Source: Enoplosus armatus (lineage: Eukaryota > Chordata > Actinopteri > Centrarchiformes > Enoplosidae). Taken from it: a DNA stretch of 64,000 nucleotides. The DNA lies in assembly GCF_043641665.1 (NCBI RefSeq), contig NC_092182.1, forward strand, positions 20,831,241-20,895,240, read 5' to 3'. Under the pieces are notes generated by a model. That model did not search any database, was not told the origin of the DNA, and saw nothing but the letters and a program-made list of their open reading frames with translations. This document shows positions 1 to 11,098 of this stretch, one piece after another; within the stretch, counting starts at the first letter, position 1, and the number at the start of each line of letters is the position of its first letter. A program made the translations under genes and the position numbers.

Positions 1-2086
1 TATGTCTTTTTTTTTAATATCTATTGTAGAATAGAGAGCAGGAGAAAAACACAAAGCAAAGCCAAAACACCAAATTATTGGCATAAAAGTAAGCCATATG
101 AGGTTTCTCCTCATATTTCAATCTAGGCCAAAAAAACAATTAGTTTTCCTGTCAAAGGATTCGTCAGTCAGGAACAACAGGCTTTCCATCCATACAATAA
201 ACTCCATAAAACATACAGTGCATGTATGTAAGTGTTTAATAAATAACAATATCAACAACAACATTTTAACAAAGGTTTTGCTTATATCAGACCTGGGTCA
301 AAGTGTATTTCCAAAATGTGTGGGTTGCATCAGTCTATTTAGAGTAGGTGGGGTGTGCTATAGGACAATATAATGAGTGGCAGAAGAAAATACTATAATG
401 CTCTGTCACAGTCATAGCAGCGGTTTAAGGTTTAAGACTGGTTTAAGACCCCCCAGAAACTGCAGTTTAAAGGCACCTGTGGTTTAGTCTTAATCCATTT
501 CCTGAGTCCTGTTGTAGTCACCAAAAAATGCCACCAGAGATCATCATATCTGAGGTTTAAATTAAACCTGCTGCAGCGGCTGAGAGGAGGAATTAGACTT
601 TAAATGATAAAATGCACACTGTATATGGCTCCAGTGCTATTTTTAATTTCCTTCCTAAGGAGTTAATCATTATGGTAAACCAGCTGAAGACAGCTGAAAC
701 TAATTTTCACTCAAGTCTGGATCGCCTGCAGCTGTGTGGGGCGGATCTTTTCGTCATACTTTTGGATGAGTTTCAGTTTGTTGTGGTTAAAAGTGACATG
801 TTGGAGCCCCCGAAAGGTCACGATGGGATTTTTTAAAATTCTTTTGCATTCCCTGTGAAACACAGACAAAGGATGAGCTGCTTATGATATAGTATTATGT
901 ATTGTGAAGTAGTATGTAAGGTACAATATGTCAGTGGTCAAGCAACATATATAATTCAGAATACAGCTGATTATTTGCACTTGATTTGAACATTTGATAG
1001 CTTGTAACCCCACTTTCTTTTTATTTTTTTTAATCTTTTTTATTCTTTAGGGAAACAAAAAGTATAAAACTGGCTTTGATTCTGTTGGAATCACTTTTCA
1101 TGCATATTCAGCATCTGCACTTGTCAGTGTGGTTCAAATCCTCTTTATATGATTTTTCTAATTTACCGTGTGCACCAGCAGCTGCTCCAGTTTGATTTTG
1201 TTTTTGTTTTTGTTATAGCCAATTTTCTATTATTTAATCCATATTCATCTATCCCTATTTATCTATTATAAATATATTAAACTGTTGTTATTTGACATGG
1301 TAATTGCTACTGGATATTTTAACTATTTCACACAAATAAAATGAAAAAAAAAATGTAATTGTTTTGCAGAATAACACTAACACTGGGTAAAATGTAAAAC
1401 TTTCGCTGTACGTAGGAGGAAGTCGCCTGGTAAATGTGTCTTATTCTTCACACTCAGCAAAGAATTGTAATTCCTGTAAGTTAAAGCTTTTTAGGGCTTT
1501 CTTAAGAGTACTCCAGCATAGCATTGCACTCCCATAATGTTGTCAGATTCAGGATGGAAATTATGTTAGCAGCGGCTAATGTAGCCTTGAGCTGCTAGCC
1601 TCAAGCAGAGATGAGTAGTGGGCTGCAGAGGTCTGGTAACCTAATTTCTTTCTTAACTCCACAACCCCAGAAAGGCTTTATCTAACTTTCACATATACAG
1701 TAGTACTCCCCAAGACCTTTGATGTGTAAAATCAGTGGAGTTAGCCTTTGAGTGGGATTCTTGCTCATGTTGACTCAGCAATCAGGTTTTAAACCCTCCC
1801 AAGCTGAACTTGTTAGAAACCTCAGCTCAGACAGTCAGATGCTAAGTGACACAGCAACAACCCCTTAATGTTAGGTACTCCTAAACAGGTCAAAACAGCT
1901 ACAAACCACCGGCAGATACTGTTTGACCCAGGCCTGCTGTATATACTGTACATGCAGTCCTGATACTTTGACGTATACCAATAATTTACTTTGTGCAGAG
2001 GGTGAGAAGTCTTTGGTGATGAGTATGTGTGTGTTTTTACTGTATTTCACTGAGTGTGTGTGTGTGTGATGTGCGTGTTAAAGTCT
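1..2086. other. ngf downstream flank and probable 3' UTR
   Basis: No protein-coding segment is convincing here. The ngf stop codon is at 2087-2089 on the minus strand, so the right part should be its 3' UTR. The first AATAAA on the minus strand after the stop is at 1039-1044 (TTTATT on the plus strand), which would give a UTR of about 1 kb; this is inferred from that motif only. A short GT run lies at about 2055-2069. Confidence 0.4.
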
Positions 2087-2692
2087 TCACTGCCGCCATG
2101 ACTTGCGGCTCAGCACACACACACAGGCCACGTTGATGCGTATGAGCCTCCACGCCACCAGGTTCTTAAACGAAGTCAACGCTCGTACAAAAGTGTGTGA
2201 GTTGGTGCAGTAGGAGTTCCAGTGTCTCGCATCGATTCCCAAACAGCCGGAGCTGCCTGAGGGGGGGCTGTGACACGTCGTCTCAAAGAAGTATTGCTTC
2301 TTGTTGACATTGTTGATATTCACGTCTGGCAGCACTGTCACCTCGTTGCCTGAGATGTCTGTGGCTTTGGTCTTGTTGCCCACCCAGACGCTGATGCTGT
2401 CACACACTGAGTAAACTCCACGGTGCTGAGGCTGCCCTGCTCGCCTGCGGGTCCTTCTGCCGGCACCCTGCGACCCCGCCGGCTCTGCATCGGGGGGCTG
2501 AGCGCTGAAGAGCACCCTGGGTGAGAGGTAGCGGCGCTTGGTGAAGAGTTTAGGGTCCACTGCGGGGATGGAGTTGGGGTCGTTGCCTGGATCCTGCTGC
2601 TGTGCTGTCGTGGCGGCGCACGTGTCTCCTCCGATGGCGGCCACAGCCCGGGCACTGAAGAGGAGGAACAGGACCAGCATGGACGACCTCAT
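2087..2692 (-). CDS. ngf: Nerve growth factor precursor (pre-pro-NGF)
   Basis: Encodes a secreted neurotrophin that in vertebrates signals through TrkA and p75NTR to support sensory and sympathetic neurons. The 201-residue product has a hydrophobic signal peptide (about 1-19), a pro-region with the NGF-typical [10 protein letters not shown] and [11 protein letters not shown] blocks (45-67), a furin-type basic site RRTRRR (79-84) and a mature domain from about residue 85. The six cystine-knot cysteines are at 97, 140, 150, 162, 190 and 192. The VWVGNKT, QYFFET, RHWNSYC and ACVCVLSRK blocks favour NGF over BDNF or NT-3. An N-glycosylation sequon lies at 106-108. I chose the ATG at 2692 because a splice-acceptor-like CCCTCAG ends 11 bases upstream on the minus strand and MRSSM begins a good signal peptide. 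The in-frame ATG at 2761 would fall in the intron. Upstream exons must lie at higher coordinates and were not found. The precursor is shorter than mammalian NGF (241 residues), as I recall for fish. Which teleost duplicate this is cannot be told. Confidence 0.96.
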   Translation of the reverse strand: MRSSMLVLFLLFSARAVAAIGGDTCAATTAQQQDPGNDPNSIPAVDPKLFTKRRYLSPRVLFSAQPPDAEPAGSQGAGRRTRRRAGQPQHRGVYSVCDSISVWVGNKTKATDISGNEVTVLPDVNINNVNKKQYFFETTCHSPPSGSSGCLGIDARHWNSYCTNSHTFVRALTSFKNLVAWRLIRINVACVCVLSRKSWRQ

Positions 2693-2710
2693 GGGCACAC
2701 AACCTGAGGG
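2693..2710 (-). promoter_or_regulatory. Splice acceptor before the ngf coding exon
   Basis: Read on the minus strand, a CCCTCAG acceptor is followed by GTTGTGTGCCC and then the ATG at 2692. This matches the vertebrate NGF arrangement, in which one 3' exon carries the whole precursor and the leader exons are upstream. It also explains why the frame to the right of 2704 is probably not translated. Confidence 0.55.
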
Positions 2711-2919
2711 TGTCAATAACCACAGAGAACACTCCTGTGACTGCGGATATACAGCACGCATTCACTTTATGTTTCTGCCATTTTTCCTACTTACCAAGAC
2801 AGAATTATGGACACCTTTTTTATGTATCTGGTGCAGTCTCAAAGTACAGACATGTAGATGTACGAACATCTCGTCTTATATTTAGGCCAAGTGCAGAGAA
2901 CAGATTCAATAAAGTTAAA

Positions 2920-3027
2920 ATGGAGAGTATTTATACGCTGGATTAAAGCTCAGAATACTTCTGAGGAAGAAATTTCATTTCTTTTCAAGTTTTGGGAGCT
3001 TTAATCCAGTGTGTGGATACTCCCCAT
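2920..3027. repeat. Imperfect inverted repeat (hairpin), probable small MITE
   Basis: Arms at 2920-2951 and 2996-3027 match at 27 of 32 positions in inverted orientation, sharing CTGGATTAAAGCTC, around a 44-base loop. The hairpin lies about 230 bases 5' of the ngf coding exon, presumably in an intron. Similar 'TTTAATCCAGTGTGTGGATA' sequences are, from memory, common in fish genomes, so a dispersed hairpin repeat is more likely than a microRNA precursor. Confidence 0.5.
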
Positions 3028-6000
3028 TTTTCCTTCACTGTTTCAAGGTGCAACATGTTGAACACTGACATTAACCTAATAGCGGCTCCTCTTTAAAGTG
3101 GAAAACACACCTTGCCTGACACTAATACTCGTTGGCTCGGCAGTATCAGTTGTTACAAGTCCAGCACACACAAAAGTCTGACCTGGTTTATAGTTTTACA
3201 GGAGATTTACAGGAATTTCTTGGTCAGCTTCCACTTCCTACACGGCTGTGTCCCAACACAGATCAGATGTTTATATTTAGGTTAGAGATGGTAAAAGAGA
3301 GGCTCAACAGAGGGCAACAAAGTCCCCTGACTTTACATTGAATTATGTGAACAGAATGTCTGTTTTCTAGTTTAATGGTTGATAGTTAAATCCAAACATC
3401 CAAAGTGAGGACAGTGAACTCTGCATTATGTCTGGCCGAGATATGGAGGATGAAAGACATCCGCTGCATTTGGACAGTGTTGTCTTATTGAACCACGTGT
3501 CACACGCACTAAATGTTATCCTCTCTCTTTTATTTAACATGAGGAGGACGTAAACTCTAATTTAAACTTAATTCTGGTTGTCATGCTATTGTTTTTAATC
3601 TGTGGTTTTATTTTATGGATATTCATTTCTTATGTTCTGTATTCAGCGATGGTTGCTAAGCGCTATCTTTTCCATGATTTGATGGTTTAGTAAATCGAAC
3701 CTTGGAGCTTGAATATCCATCCGTTTTTGGAGAAGCTTGCTTCTTGATTCCAAAGATAAGATATCCAAAGAAATCCTCAAACTGCATTCACAGACATGAA
3801 AAAGGAATCCATGATTTGTCTCTGGGTAAGCAGGGAAAAAAACTGTATAATTCTCTAGAAACAGAGCTGAATTCCCTTTGTGGAAACAGTAAAGAATATC
3901 ATATGCATGAACAGATCTTGTACATGTAAGTTATTCATGGAAATAGGTGTCACAGTACCCACAGGAATCTAAGAGACACTGTTGTGACATCCCATCAGGC
4001 TGATACCGTTCTCTTTCTGTCTCACTGTTACTCCACACACCACAACACAACATCTGTCTTTCCTGGCTTGCATACATCGTCAGGCTGTGTTGTTCTGTAT
4101 TTAACACAGTACAACAGGAATCACAGGCGTGTTAACACCTGTGATGGCTCTTCTAGCAGGCTCTGTCAGGTAGGTTTATTACACGCTATGTTCGCCTCAG
4201 GTGTCGGGGTGAATGCTCGTGGATTAAAGAACAAAATCGTAGCCTGTGCAAAAGTACATAAAGTGAGATATGATTACATCAATAAAGGCTTGTGAGGTGC
4301 AACATTTGGACATGAAAAAAAAATCATTACTGCATCAATTTAAGGATAATTGCTATAAACAGACCAGACCACTGCAGAGGAGACTGGTCTCATTATTCTT
4401 TTTTTTTTACATTATGTGCTAATTTGAATTGCTTTAGGACATAGGAAGGCTGATTTATAGCATCAAGCAGGAAACATTCATTAACTGGAAAAAGAGCTAA
4501 AACTTGAGCACATGAAAAAAACACTTTAAATGAGCACAGCGCCTCCCCAGTGGCAACATCTCATTGGCAAAAGGAAGTAAAAGGCTTTTAAATGAGGTAA
4601 TGCTTAAATTGCCACCTGAAGCATTTTACTAATACTCTACAGGACATGCATCATATACATATGAAAGGCAAATATGTCAACTATTATCATAGATGCCCAC
4701 TGGAGATATTTCCTAGCAGAAACACACAGGTGTAATTAATAACATTATTGATGGGTGGATTCCAATCAAGTCTTTTAGATCCATTGCGCTGGTATTTTAC
4801 TGCTGGCTCACTGGCACTTAAATGCCTTAATTAATGTTACTAATTACACTGGTGCGTTTCCTGTGTTAAATCAATATCTGCAGCAAAAAATTATAATATT
4901 AGTATATGTATATATTATGAATATATTAGATTGTTTTAATTCCTCATGTTAATTGCGACCCTGGAGATATTAGGGAATTAACTATTTTAATGATTTAATG
5001 ATTTGAATTTTTACAGCATTCATTTCCTTATTTTAGACCTAAATCTGATCTGGTCTCATTCTAGCATGTCATCAAGCACAGTCTAATTATGTATTTTTGT
5101 GACCCAACACAAGGTTTGACTGATTTATCTCCAGTATATGCTGCTGCATTGATTGACAGGACATGTCATTTTTACTTTTTTCTTCCACTTCATTATTTTG
5201 GAGACTACCATCCGTCCGTCTGTATACCTTTTCAGTGTCTCCACGCAAACTGTAGCACCTCGCTGGCGTCTAGAGGACGTGATTAGAGCTCACTGTGTCC
5301 TGGGCTCCTGCCATCAGGCCTGGCTGAGGCCTCCATCCAGCACACCTCTGCCCTCCTCTGCCTCCGCTCTGTGTCCCTGTTGAGAGACAAGCAGAGAAAG
5401 CGTCTCACCCGGCTCATAAACCCACTGTAAACACATTCTTTGTGAGACTGATGCGGGAAGAGAAAGTTAATATGTTATTCCCGCTCACCAAATAAGGAAG
5501 CAGACCTGCATAATGTAGATTATTATTATCTAGAGTGGAAACATGTAGCTTAGTTTTCATATCAACGTTGTAAACTCTGTCAGCATTCCTTAATAATGCG
5601 TTTTGACAGGTTTGTTGGGTCTTAAACATTCCTGTATCTTAAAAGACAGATATATAGCAAGACATTTAAAGTTTAAAGATCATTTAGGAACAATTAGAAA
5701 CCAAATCTTTTAGGAATTTGGTATTTTGTGTACTAAGCTACATACACACACCGGAGGAGTTAGAAAAGTGTCAACACCTCACAACATTTTCTTACATCAG
5801 GATATTGCTGTTCATTGTCTGTTTTTATCTCTCTGTGAAATGATTCTTTATTTCCTACATTCAGAGCACCATGATTCAATATTTGTGCAGTGAGGAAACA
5901 CAGCCACCATTAGAGTTAATCCATCACAGTAAACCAGAAGCCTTCATTTTGTTTTGTCATTTTGTTTTATCGCTATGACATGGCGCTCAAGTGTGCTTGA

Positions 6001-6295
6001 ATTAAGTGTCAGCAGACTACGTGTTATGTTACACTTTACTTAGTGTCAATCACCTGACACCCACAGAAACAAAGTCAGCTAAGAAATGATCCCTGAAAAC
6101 ATCTTTCCTCTCAAAACACGATCATAATCAGTTTCATTTTTTAAGATTTAGGATATCTTGCCAAGTCGTTACTTTCAGGCACACTTAGAAAACAGTCAGT
6201 AGGTTATGGCACGCTTGCAAAATGAAAGGAATGTAAGATATATATAAACAGGAGCAAATGGGCCGCAAATCTAAATGACACCAGTGTACTCCTGT
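3028..6295. other. Non-coding stretch, probable ngf intron or upstream region
   Basis: No supported gene. Open frames here are short and lack coding character. The stretch at about 4500-4880 is AT-rich with repeated TAATTA/TTAATTAA homeodomain-type motifs and looks like a candidate conserved non-coding element. Confidence 0.35.
4731..4848. promoter_or_regulatory. Inverted pair of TAATTA-containing motifs, candidate enhancer
   Basis: TGTAATTAATAACATTA at 4731-4747 recurs inverted at 4832-4848, with 16 of 17 bases matching. Each arm holds a homeodomain-type TAATTA core. A further TTAATTAA is at 4828-4835. The arms are 84 bases apart with no transposon-like ends, which suggests paired binding sites rather than a mobile element. 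This is inference only. Confidence 0.3.
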
Positions 6296-6425
6296 GAAGA
6301 ATCTGGCACAGGAAGTGTGCTCGCTTTACGGCACCTCAGTAACGGTGGTCTCCGGCTGTCACGGGATTTAAACCAGTGACCTTTCAATGGCAGGATGGGC
6401 TGTTTAGCAGACGAGCCATCCTGCT
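6296..6425 (-). repeat. tRNA-derived SINE fragment (minus strand)
   Basis: On the minus strand this reads as a tRNA-like head: GGATGGCTCGTCTGCTAAAC, then a box-B-like GGTCACTGGTTTAAATCCCG, then GGAGACCACCGTTACTGAGG. I recall the last block from SINE bodies in perciform fish. Both ends are indistinct and no target duplication was seen. Confidence 0.45.
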
Positions 6426-7849
6426 TTTGGGACTTGGTTTCTGTCTATGATCTCTAATCCCTCTCAGCCATGAAGTTTAACTGTAACTCATCATCTTTTC
6501 TGCAGAATGCAAAGCAATTAACTGCTGAACAAACACAGAGACTGAAGAATCACTAAAGTGCTGTCGGCGTAAAACCTGATACTAACAAGAAGCCTATTGC
6601 AGCTGTGTGTTTCAGGTTCATTTTTCTTCAACTACTGAAGTACGTTTAAGGAACATAACCGTCTCTAAAAAAGCCTCCATGCATGCAATACATGTATGTA
6701 TAGGCAACTATTTGCATATATGAACTACTGTATATATATATATATATACGCATTAAAATATAAAGTTCATCTCTGACCACAGTTTGACAATGCAATCCAG
6801 GGGCAAAAATCCACTAAAGTCACATACATGCAGACACAAATTGTCTTCTCACGTTTTTTTTTATTGAATTATCTGCATCAGTCCACTACACTAACTGACG
6901 TTTTGGGACGTGTCGGGCTCTAAAACATCTGTGTGTATATAGGTCAGTGTTGCTAAGAATTTAATAAAAATATACACTGGAGGAAGAAAATGCGGGAGGG
7001 CTCTCTGTATATATGTGAATTAAGTGATCTAAGTGAGGTTGGGCTGTTTTGTCAAACTACTATATATTTCGTTAAAGGCTAGTAGTGTGCAAGAGAGAAC
7101 GAACTGTTGTCCCCTAATCTTTTACACACTGTTACAAAAGCAAACAGGGCAAGTTCAATTACAGTTTTACTAAATATTAAAGTGGACAAGAATAGACAAG
7201 AAGCTTGTTATTTATGTAGGTGTCATATTTTGTATATTTAGGAGTAAATCACAACCAAGAATGATGCAGTGAATGTAGGCAATATCATACAGAGACTTAA
7301 ACATCATTTTAAAACTCTATTTGATCTTAACTGTGACGCTCTAGCTGATCAGCTGCATTAATGTCTCATACTGACAATTCAGTAATTTTAGGCTACTTGA
7401 CCTGCTAGTTAATACGAGCAGCTGAGCCACCAAACACTATGAACTTTATTATGAAATATCAGAGAATGTATCATAGATCAACTGCATTACAGCAGCAGAG
7501 AAATGCAGAAGTACAAAGTCATGTCATGTATAACGTGTCATAATAACTGTAAAGAGCACAATGGGAGTTCTGTAAAAAAAGAAAAGATGTGAATATTGAA
7601 AAAGAGCAATCATGTTAAAACAAATGTCTCAGTTAATTTGAGGATCTGATTTTGACCCACAGCTGTAACAGCTACTCAGTGGTTAAAAAATGTGCAGTCA
7701 GCACGAGAGGAGAATGGCAACATTCATTCAAGCTACTAGGTGGGCTACAAATATGCACATAACAGCGCTGTACAACATTAGTGTGCACTGGGGCATCTCA
7801 CGTTGCGCTACTCATTGAGCCTTGAAGCAGATGGGCTACAGCAGCACAC
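6426..7849. other. Non-coding stretch
   Basis: No supported gene. A short (TA)n run is at about 6732-6747. The sequence is AT-rich with frequent stops in all frames. Confidence 0.4.
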
Positions 7850-8230
7850 GACCACCTGATGACTGGAGGGTGGAAAAATGTTGCTTCGTCAGATAATGGT
7901 TATGGTGCAACAGTGAAGGAAGTGCTATTTCTTGGCCCCTCTGTATGTTTCAGCAGGATAATGCGCGATACCATGGAGCAGACACTATGTCATGTTAGTT
8001 TTGGTTTGACTTTAAGAAGACAGTCACTTCCCAGACCTAACCCAATAAAACACCACTGGGATGATGTTGAGCAGGATGTTTGCAGCACAATGTGCCAATG
8101 ATAACACTGCAGGAATTGCTGTTGAATTAGCATGAACAAGATCCTCATGGAACATTTCCAAAAACCCTGCCTGGGACAATTCAGGCTGTTCTGGGGTCAT
8201 GCTCTCCCCTTTTATTTGGGACAAAAGTTG
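7850..8230 (+). pseudogene. Decayed Tc1/mariner-type transposase remnant
   Basis: Fragments of a Tc1/mariner DDE transposase occur in order but in different frames. A QQDNA catalytic motif (Asp codon at 7957-7959) is followed by NPIKHHWDDVE at 8039-8071, which corresponds to the family's NPIEHLWDVLE. After that comes a TLQELL segment around 8104-8121. The third catalytic residue, normally Glu, is Lys (8048-8050), and there are frameshifts and stops, so the copy is dead. It is much more decayed than the Tc1 element at 17.6-19.2 kb. I could not find its terminal repeats. Confidence 0.55.
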
Positions 8231-9429
8231 AGAAGTACAGTGTAGTTTTTGTATTTGCTGCTAACACTGCTGTCTGTAGACACAAGAGCGTGTACTCAGC
8301 ACCTAGTTCCATTCCTTCAAGAGCAATTTTTTTATTTTATTATGGGCCTATATAACAACTTATTTAGCCTATATCCTCACTTTATTTGTGATTGTCTCAA
8401 TAAACTTCATAGTTCATATTTATGTATGGTGTAAATTATAATGGACCTGTCATTTAAAATGTTCATGCTTCATATAGTATGCACATATTGTATTTAGTAT
8501 TATAGTTTTTTAGGGTTACTTATTCATACTGTGCGTCTGTTCTCATACTGCCATTTGCTTCTGTGACAGATAATTAAAGTGGGATCAATAAGGTAATTTT
8601 TTAATATAATTTATATATTTATACCTAAAATCGATGAGAAGTGCTCAGGAAATAAATGGAAATTTGAACAACTCCTTGTCAACTGAGCAAACTACATGTG
8701 CTGATGAAGATCACGTGATATGACTGAAAAGCTCCAGAACAGCTACTAAATGAATCATGAGATGAGATTGTTTTGTCCAAGGTCGACTATCTTTGAAACT
8801 CAATTGTTTACTGATCGCAGAGTATAAAGTTCATAAAGTGAACACGCGTCAGAAGCCACAGACAATTTATATATCACTTTACTTTCAGCTTCTGAGTAAA
8901 TGTTGGATCAATTCAGCTATAATGGTGTGCTTTGTTACCATTTTTAAGCTAAAATGTTAGCTAGATTAGCTACAGCTCTGATTCGGGCCTCCGACTGGCT
9001 TCATCTCCATAGCAACGGCAGCTGAGGCTCATGGGTATGGTTGTTGGTGTTTGCTATACTAAAGTGACAGGACTGGAAGGAAATCAGGATTTCTCTGAAA
9101 CTTAGTCGAAATAAATGAAACCGATGGCCATATAACCTTATACTATTGTGAAATAGTAGAGTAACGTGTTTATATGTTGAAGATATCATAAAAGAAAACC
9201 ATCAAATTTACAGTGTTCCAGTGGCTCCAGACAGTTTACACTGAACCAATATAAAATTGAACGCACCCTTTTGCAGTTGGGCGGGTTATTTGTGCTGTCA
9301 CTGCCCTGCTCACCGTTTTACTAATACTAACAAACTAGTTTATAAACTGACTTTATAATCTAACATTTCATAAGCTAGCTAACTAGCAGTTAGTTCACCT
9401 GCCAACAGCCATCATGTCACTTTATGATG
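8231..9429. other. Non-coding stretch
   Basis: No supported gene. The only notable motif is the X-box-like site at 9003-9016, listed separately. Confidence 0.35.
9003..9016 (+). promoter_or_regulatory. RFX X-box-like site
   Basis: ATCTCCATAGCAAC fits the 14-base X-box consensus (RYYNYYATRRNRAC) bound by RFX factors, which drive many cilia genes. It lies about 430 bases upstream of the candidate first exon at 9430. A second, less regular match lies inside that exon. Motif match only. Confidence 0.3.
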
Positions 9430-9594
9430 TTAGGATCGTGTTTCGGCTGGTCTCCAGTCTTAGCCGTTGGCCATAGCAACTGTCGCCTCCAACGTCGCTT
9501 CAATCCGGGGAATCGGAGTTTTGGGACCTCCGGGCTAATTTCTGAAAGATTATTCAACGCTGGTGTGCCGGGGATCCTTGCTTTGCTTCATCAA
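9430..9594 (+). promoter_or_regulatory. Candidate promoter and first exon ending in a strong splice donor
   Basis: This short stretch has several CpGs in otherwise AT-rich DNA and ends TCATCAAG|GTAAGT, a near-consensus donor with GT at 9595. It contains GTTGGCCATAGCAAC at 9466-9480, similar to an RFX X-box but one base longer. No ATG-initiated frame of note lies inside, so it would be a 5' UTR or non-coding exon on the plus strand, divergent from ngf. The gene it belongs to is not identified. The next strong plus-strand acceptor I noticed is at 14851-14853. Confidence 0.35.
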
Positions 9595-10751
9595 GGTAAG
9601 TAACTTATTAGCTGCTTATGCTAAAAGGCTTACAGTGACTTGACGTTTTGGCTTTGTGCAGTTGGTGTTTGTGTGCTTGCAAGTGAACAAGCTATGGTGC
9701 TTCCCATGCTGATGGCTGTTTTGTGGTTAGCTTAAAACAAGTTAGCTACCTGTTTTGGTGTTTGCTGGCTGCTAATATCTGCTATGTGGTTACTTACATG
9801 CACGATTGACCTTGGTTTTAGTTGTGAATTAATTTCTCGTTGTTGCTGAACTTTTAATGTTTCTGAAGTAGAAAATTGTTTCTAAGAGCATCTGGGAAGA
9901 AATGGCAGCTTAAGATAATGTGGTGGCCAAATATTAGTGTTGAGAGATAACAATATTCATGTTTGATTAAGTTATTACTGTAGTGCTTCATTATGGGCTT
10001 GTCCCTTTGTCAACTCAAAATAATATGTCAACTTCCTTAATATTCTCCATAATATTATTACTGTTATTGTTTGCTGCAGAGCCTGCTGCTATGTTCAGGT
10101 ATCAGGTAATAGACCTTTTTCACAGCAGACATTTTAACCATTAGCAGAGAAAACACAGGTGCAAATAATCGCATTAATGATGCTCTGTTCCATTAAAATG
10201 CCCTGATAAACCGCACCACTCGGCAAGCATGAGCAATACCAGTCCTGGAGCTTGGAAACCTAAATGGAATGCAGCCATGATTGTTGCATGGGCTTTCCTG
10301 GCAATGGCATATCAAACTGTATGCCTTGAAAATGGTCTATTGCTGGGTTTAGATTTATCCATCTCAGTTAAGTAGATAGTACATCTCAGGAATAGTTGGA
10401 GGTGTTTTGATGGGGGATATCCACACAATGGCTTATTGCTGGCCCACATGTAGAAGATGCTCACTGAGAGTTTTAATCCCCTCATAGTTCCCTAAAGTCT
10501 CCTATTGAGTCCACTAAATAGCTTCCACCTAATAACTCCTGTCTGCTTCTGTATCTAATAAGTTTTTTTGGGGATGAGGTTTACCATAAGTGCTGCTCAA
10601 TCTTTGCTGCACTGAGTTTGGTGAATGCGTGAAGGATGTGATGATACCAAATATCTACTCTTTACTCTCACTGCTACAGCTGTACATGAAAACTGTACTC
10701 ACTGTAACACACTGTATATCAGCCATATATGCACACTTTGCCCTCGAGCTG
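9595..10751. other. Non-coding stretch, possible first intron
   Basis: No supported gene. If the donor at 9595 is used, this is intronic. Confidence 0.3.
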
Positions 10752-11098
10752 GAAGGTTTTAATCAGTCGACTAGTTGATTTATAGAAAATGTCAGCTTCA
10801 GTTTTGATTGATAATTGATAATTGATCATTTTTCAAGCTAAAATGCCAAACATTTCCTGGTTCTAGCATTTCTAATGTGAAGATATTCCACTTTTTTGTT
10901 TTCTCTTAGATTAAACTGAATATCTTTGAGTTTTGCACTTTTTATTTGACAAAACAAGCAATGTGAATACATCTAATTGCGCTCTGGCAAATTGTAATGT
11001 GCATTTTTCTCTATTTTCTGATATTTTGTAGGCCAAATGATTCGTGAATTAATAGAGAGAGTGCTAGATAATGAAAATAACCATTAGTTGCAGTCCTA
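10752..11098. repeat. Dispersed 'GGCTGCAACTAA' MITE, decayed copy
   Basis: Begins with AATCAGTCGACTAGTTGATT and ends GAAAATAACCATTAGTTGCAG, the terminal block of a MITE found at least six times in this window. The middle keeps the family's GACAAAACAAGCAAT and CTCTGGCAAATTGTAATG blocks. The 5' end is decayed. Confidence 0.55.

Noticed and set aside
2693..2761. In-frame upstream ATG extending ngf by 23 residues
   Set aside because: A splice acceptor lies just before the ATG at 2692, and that ATG gives a proper signal peptide; the extension would bury it.
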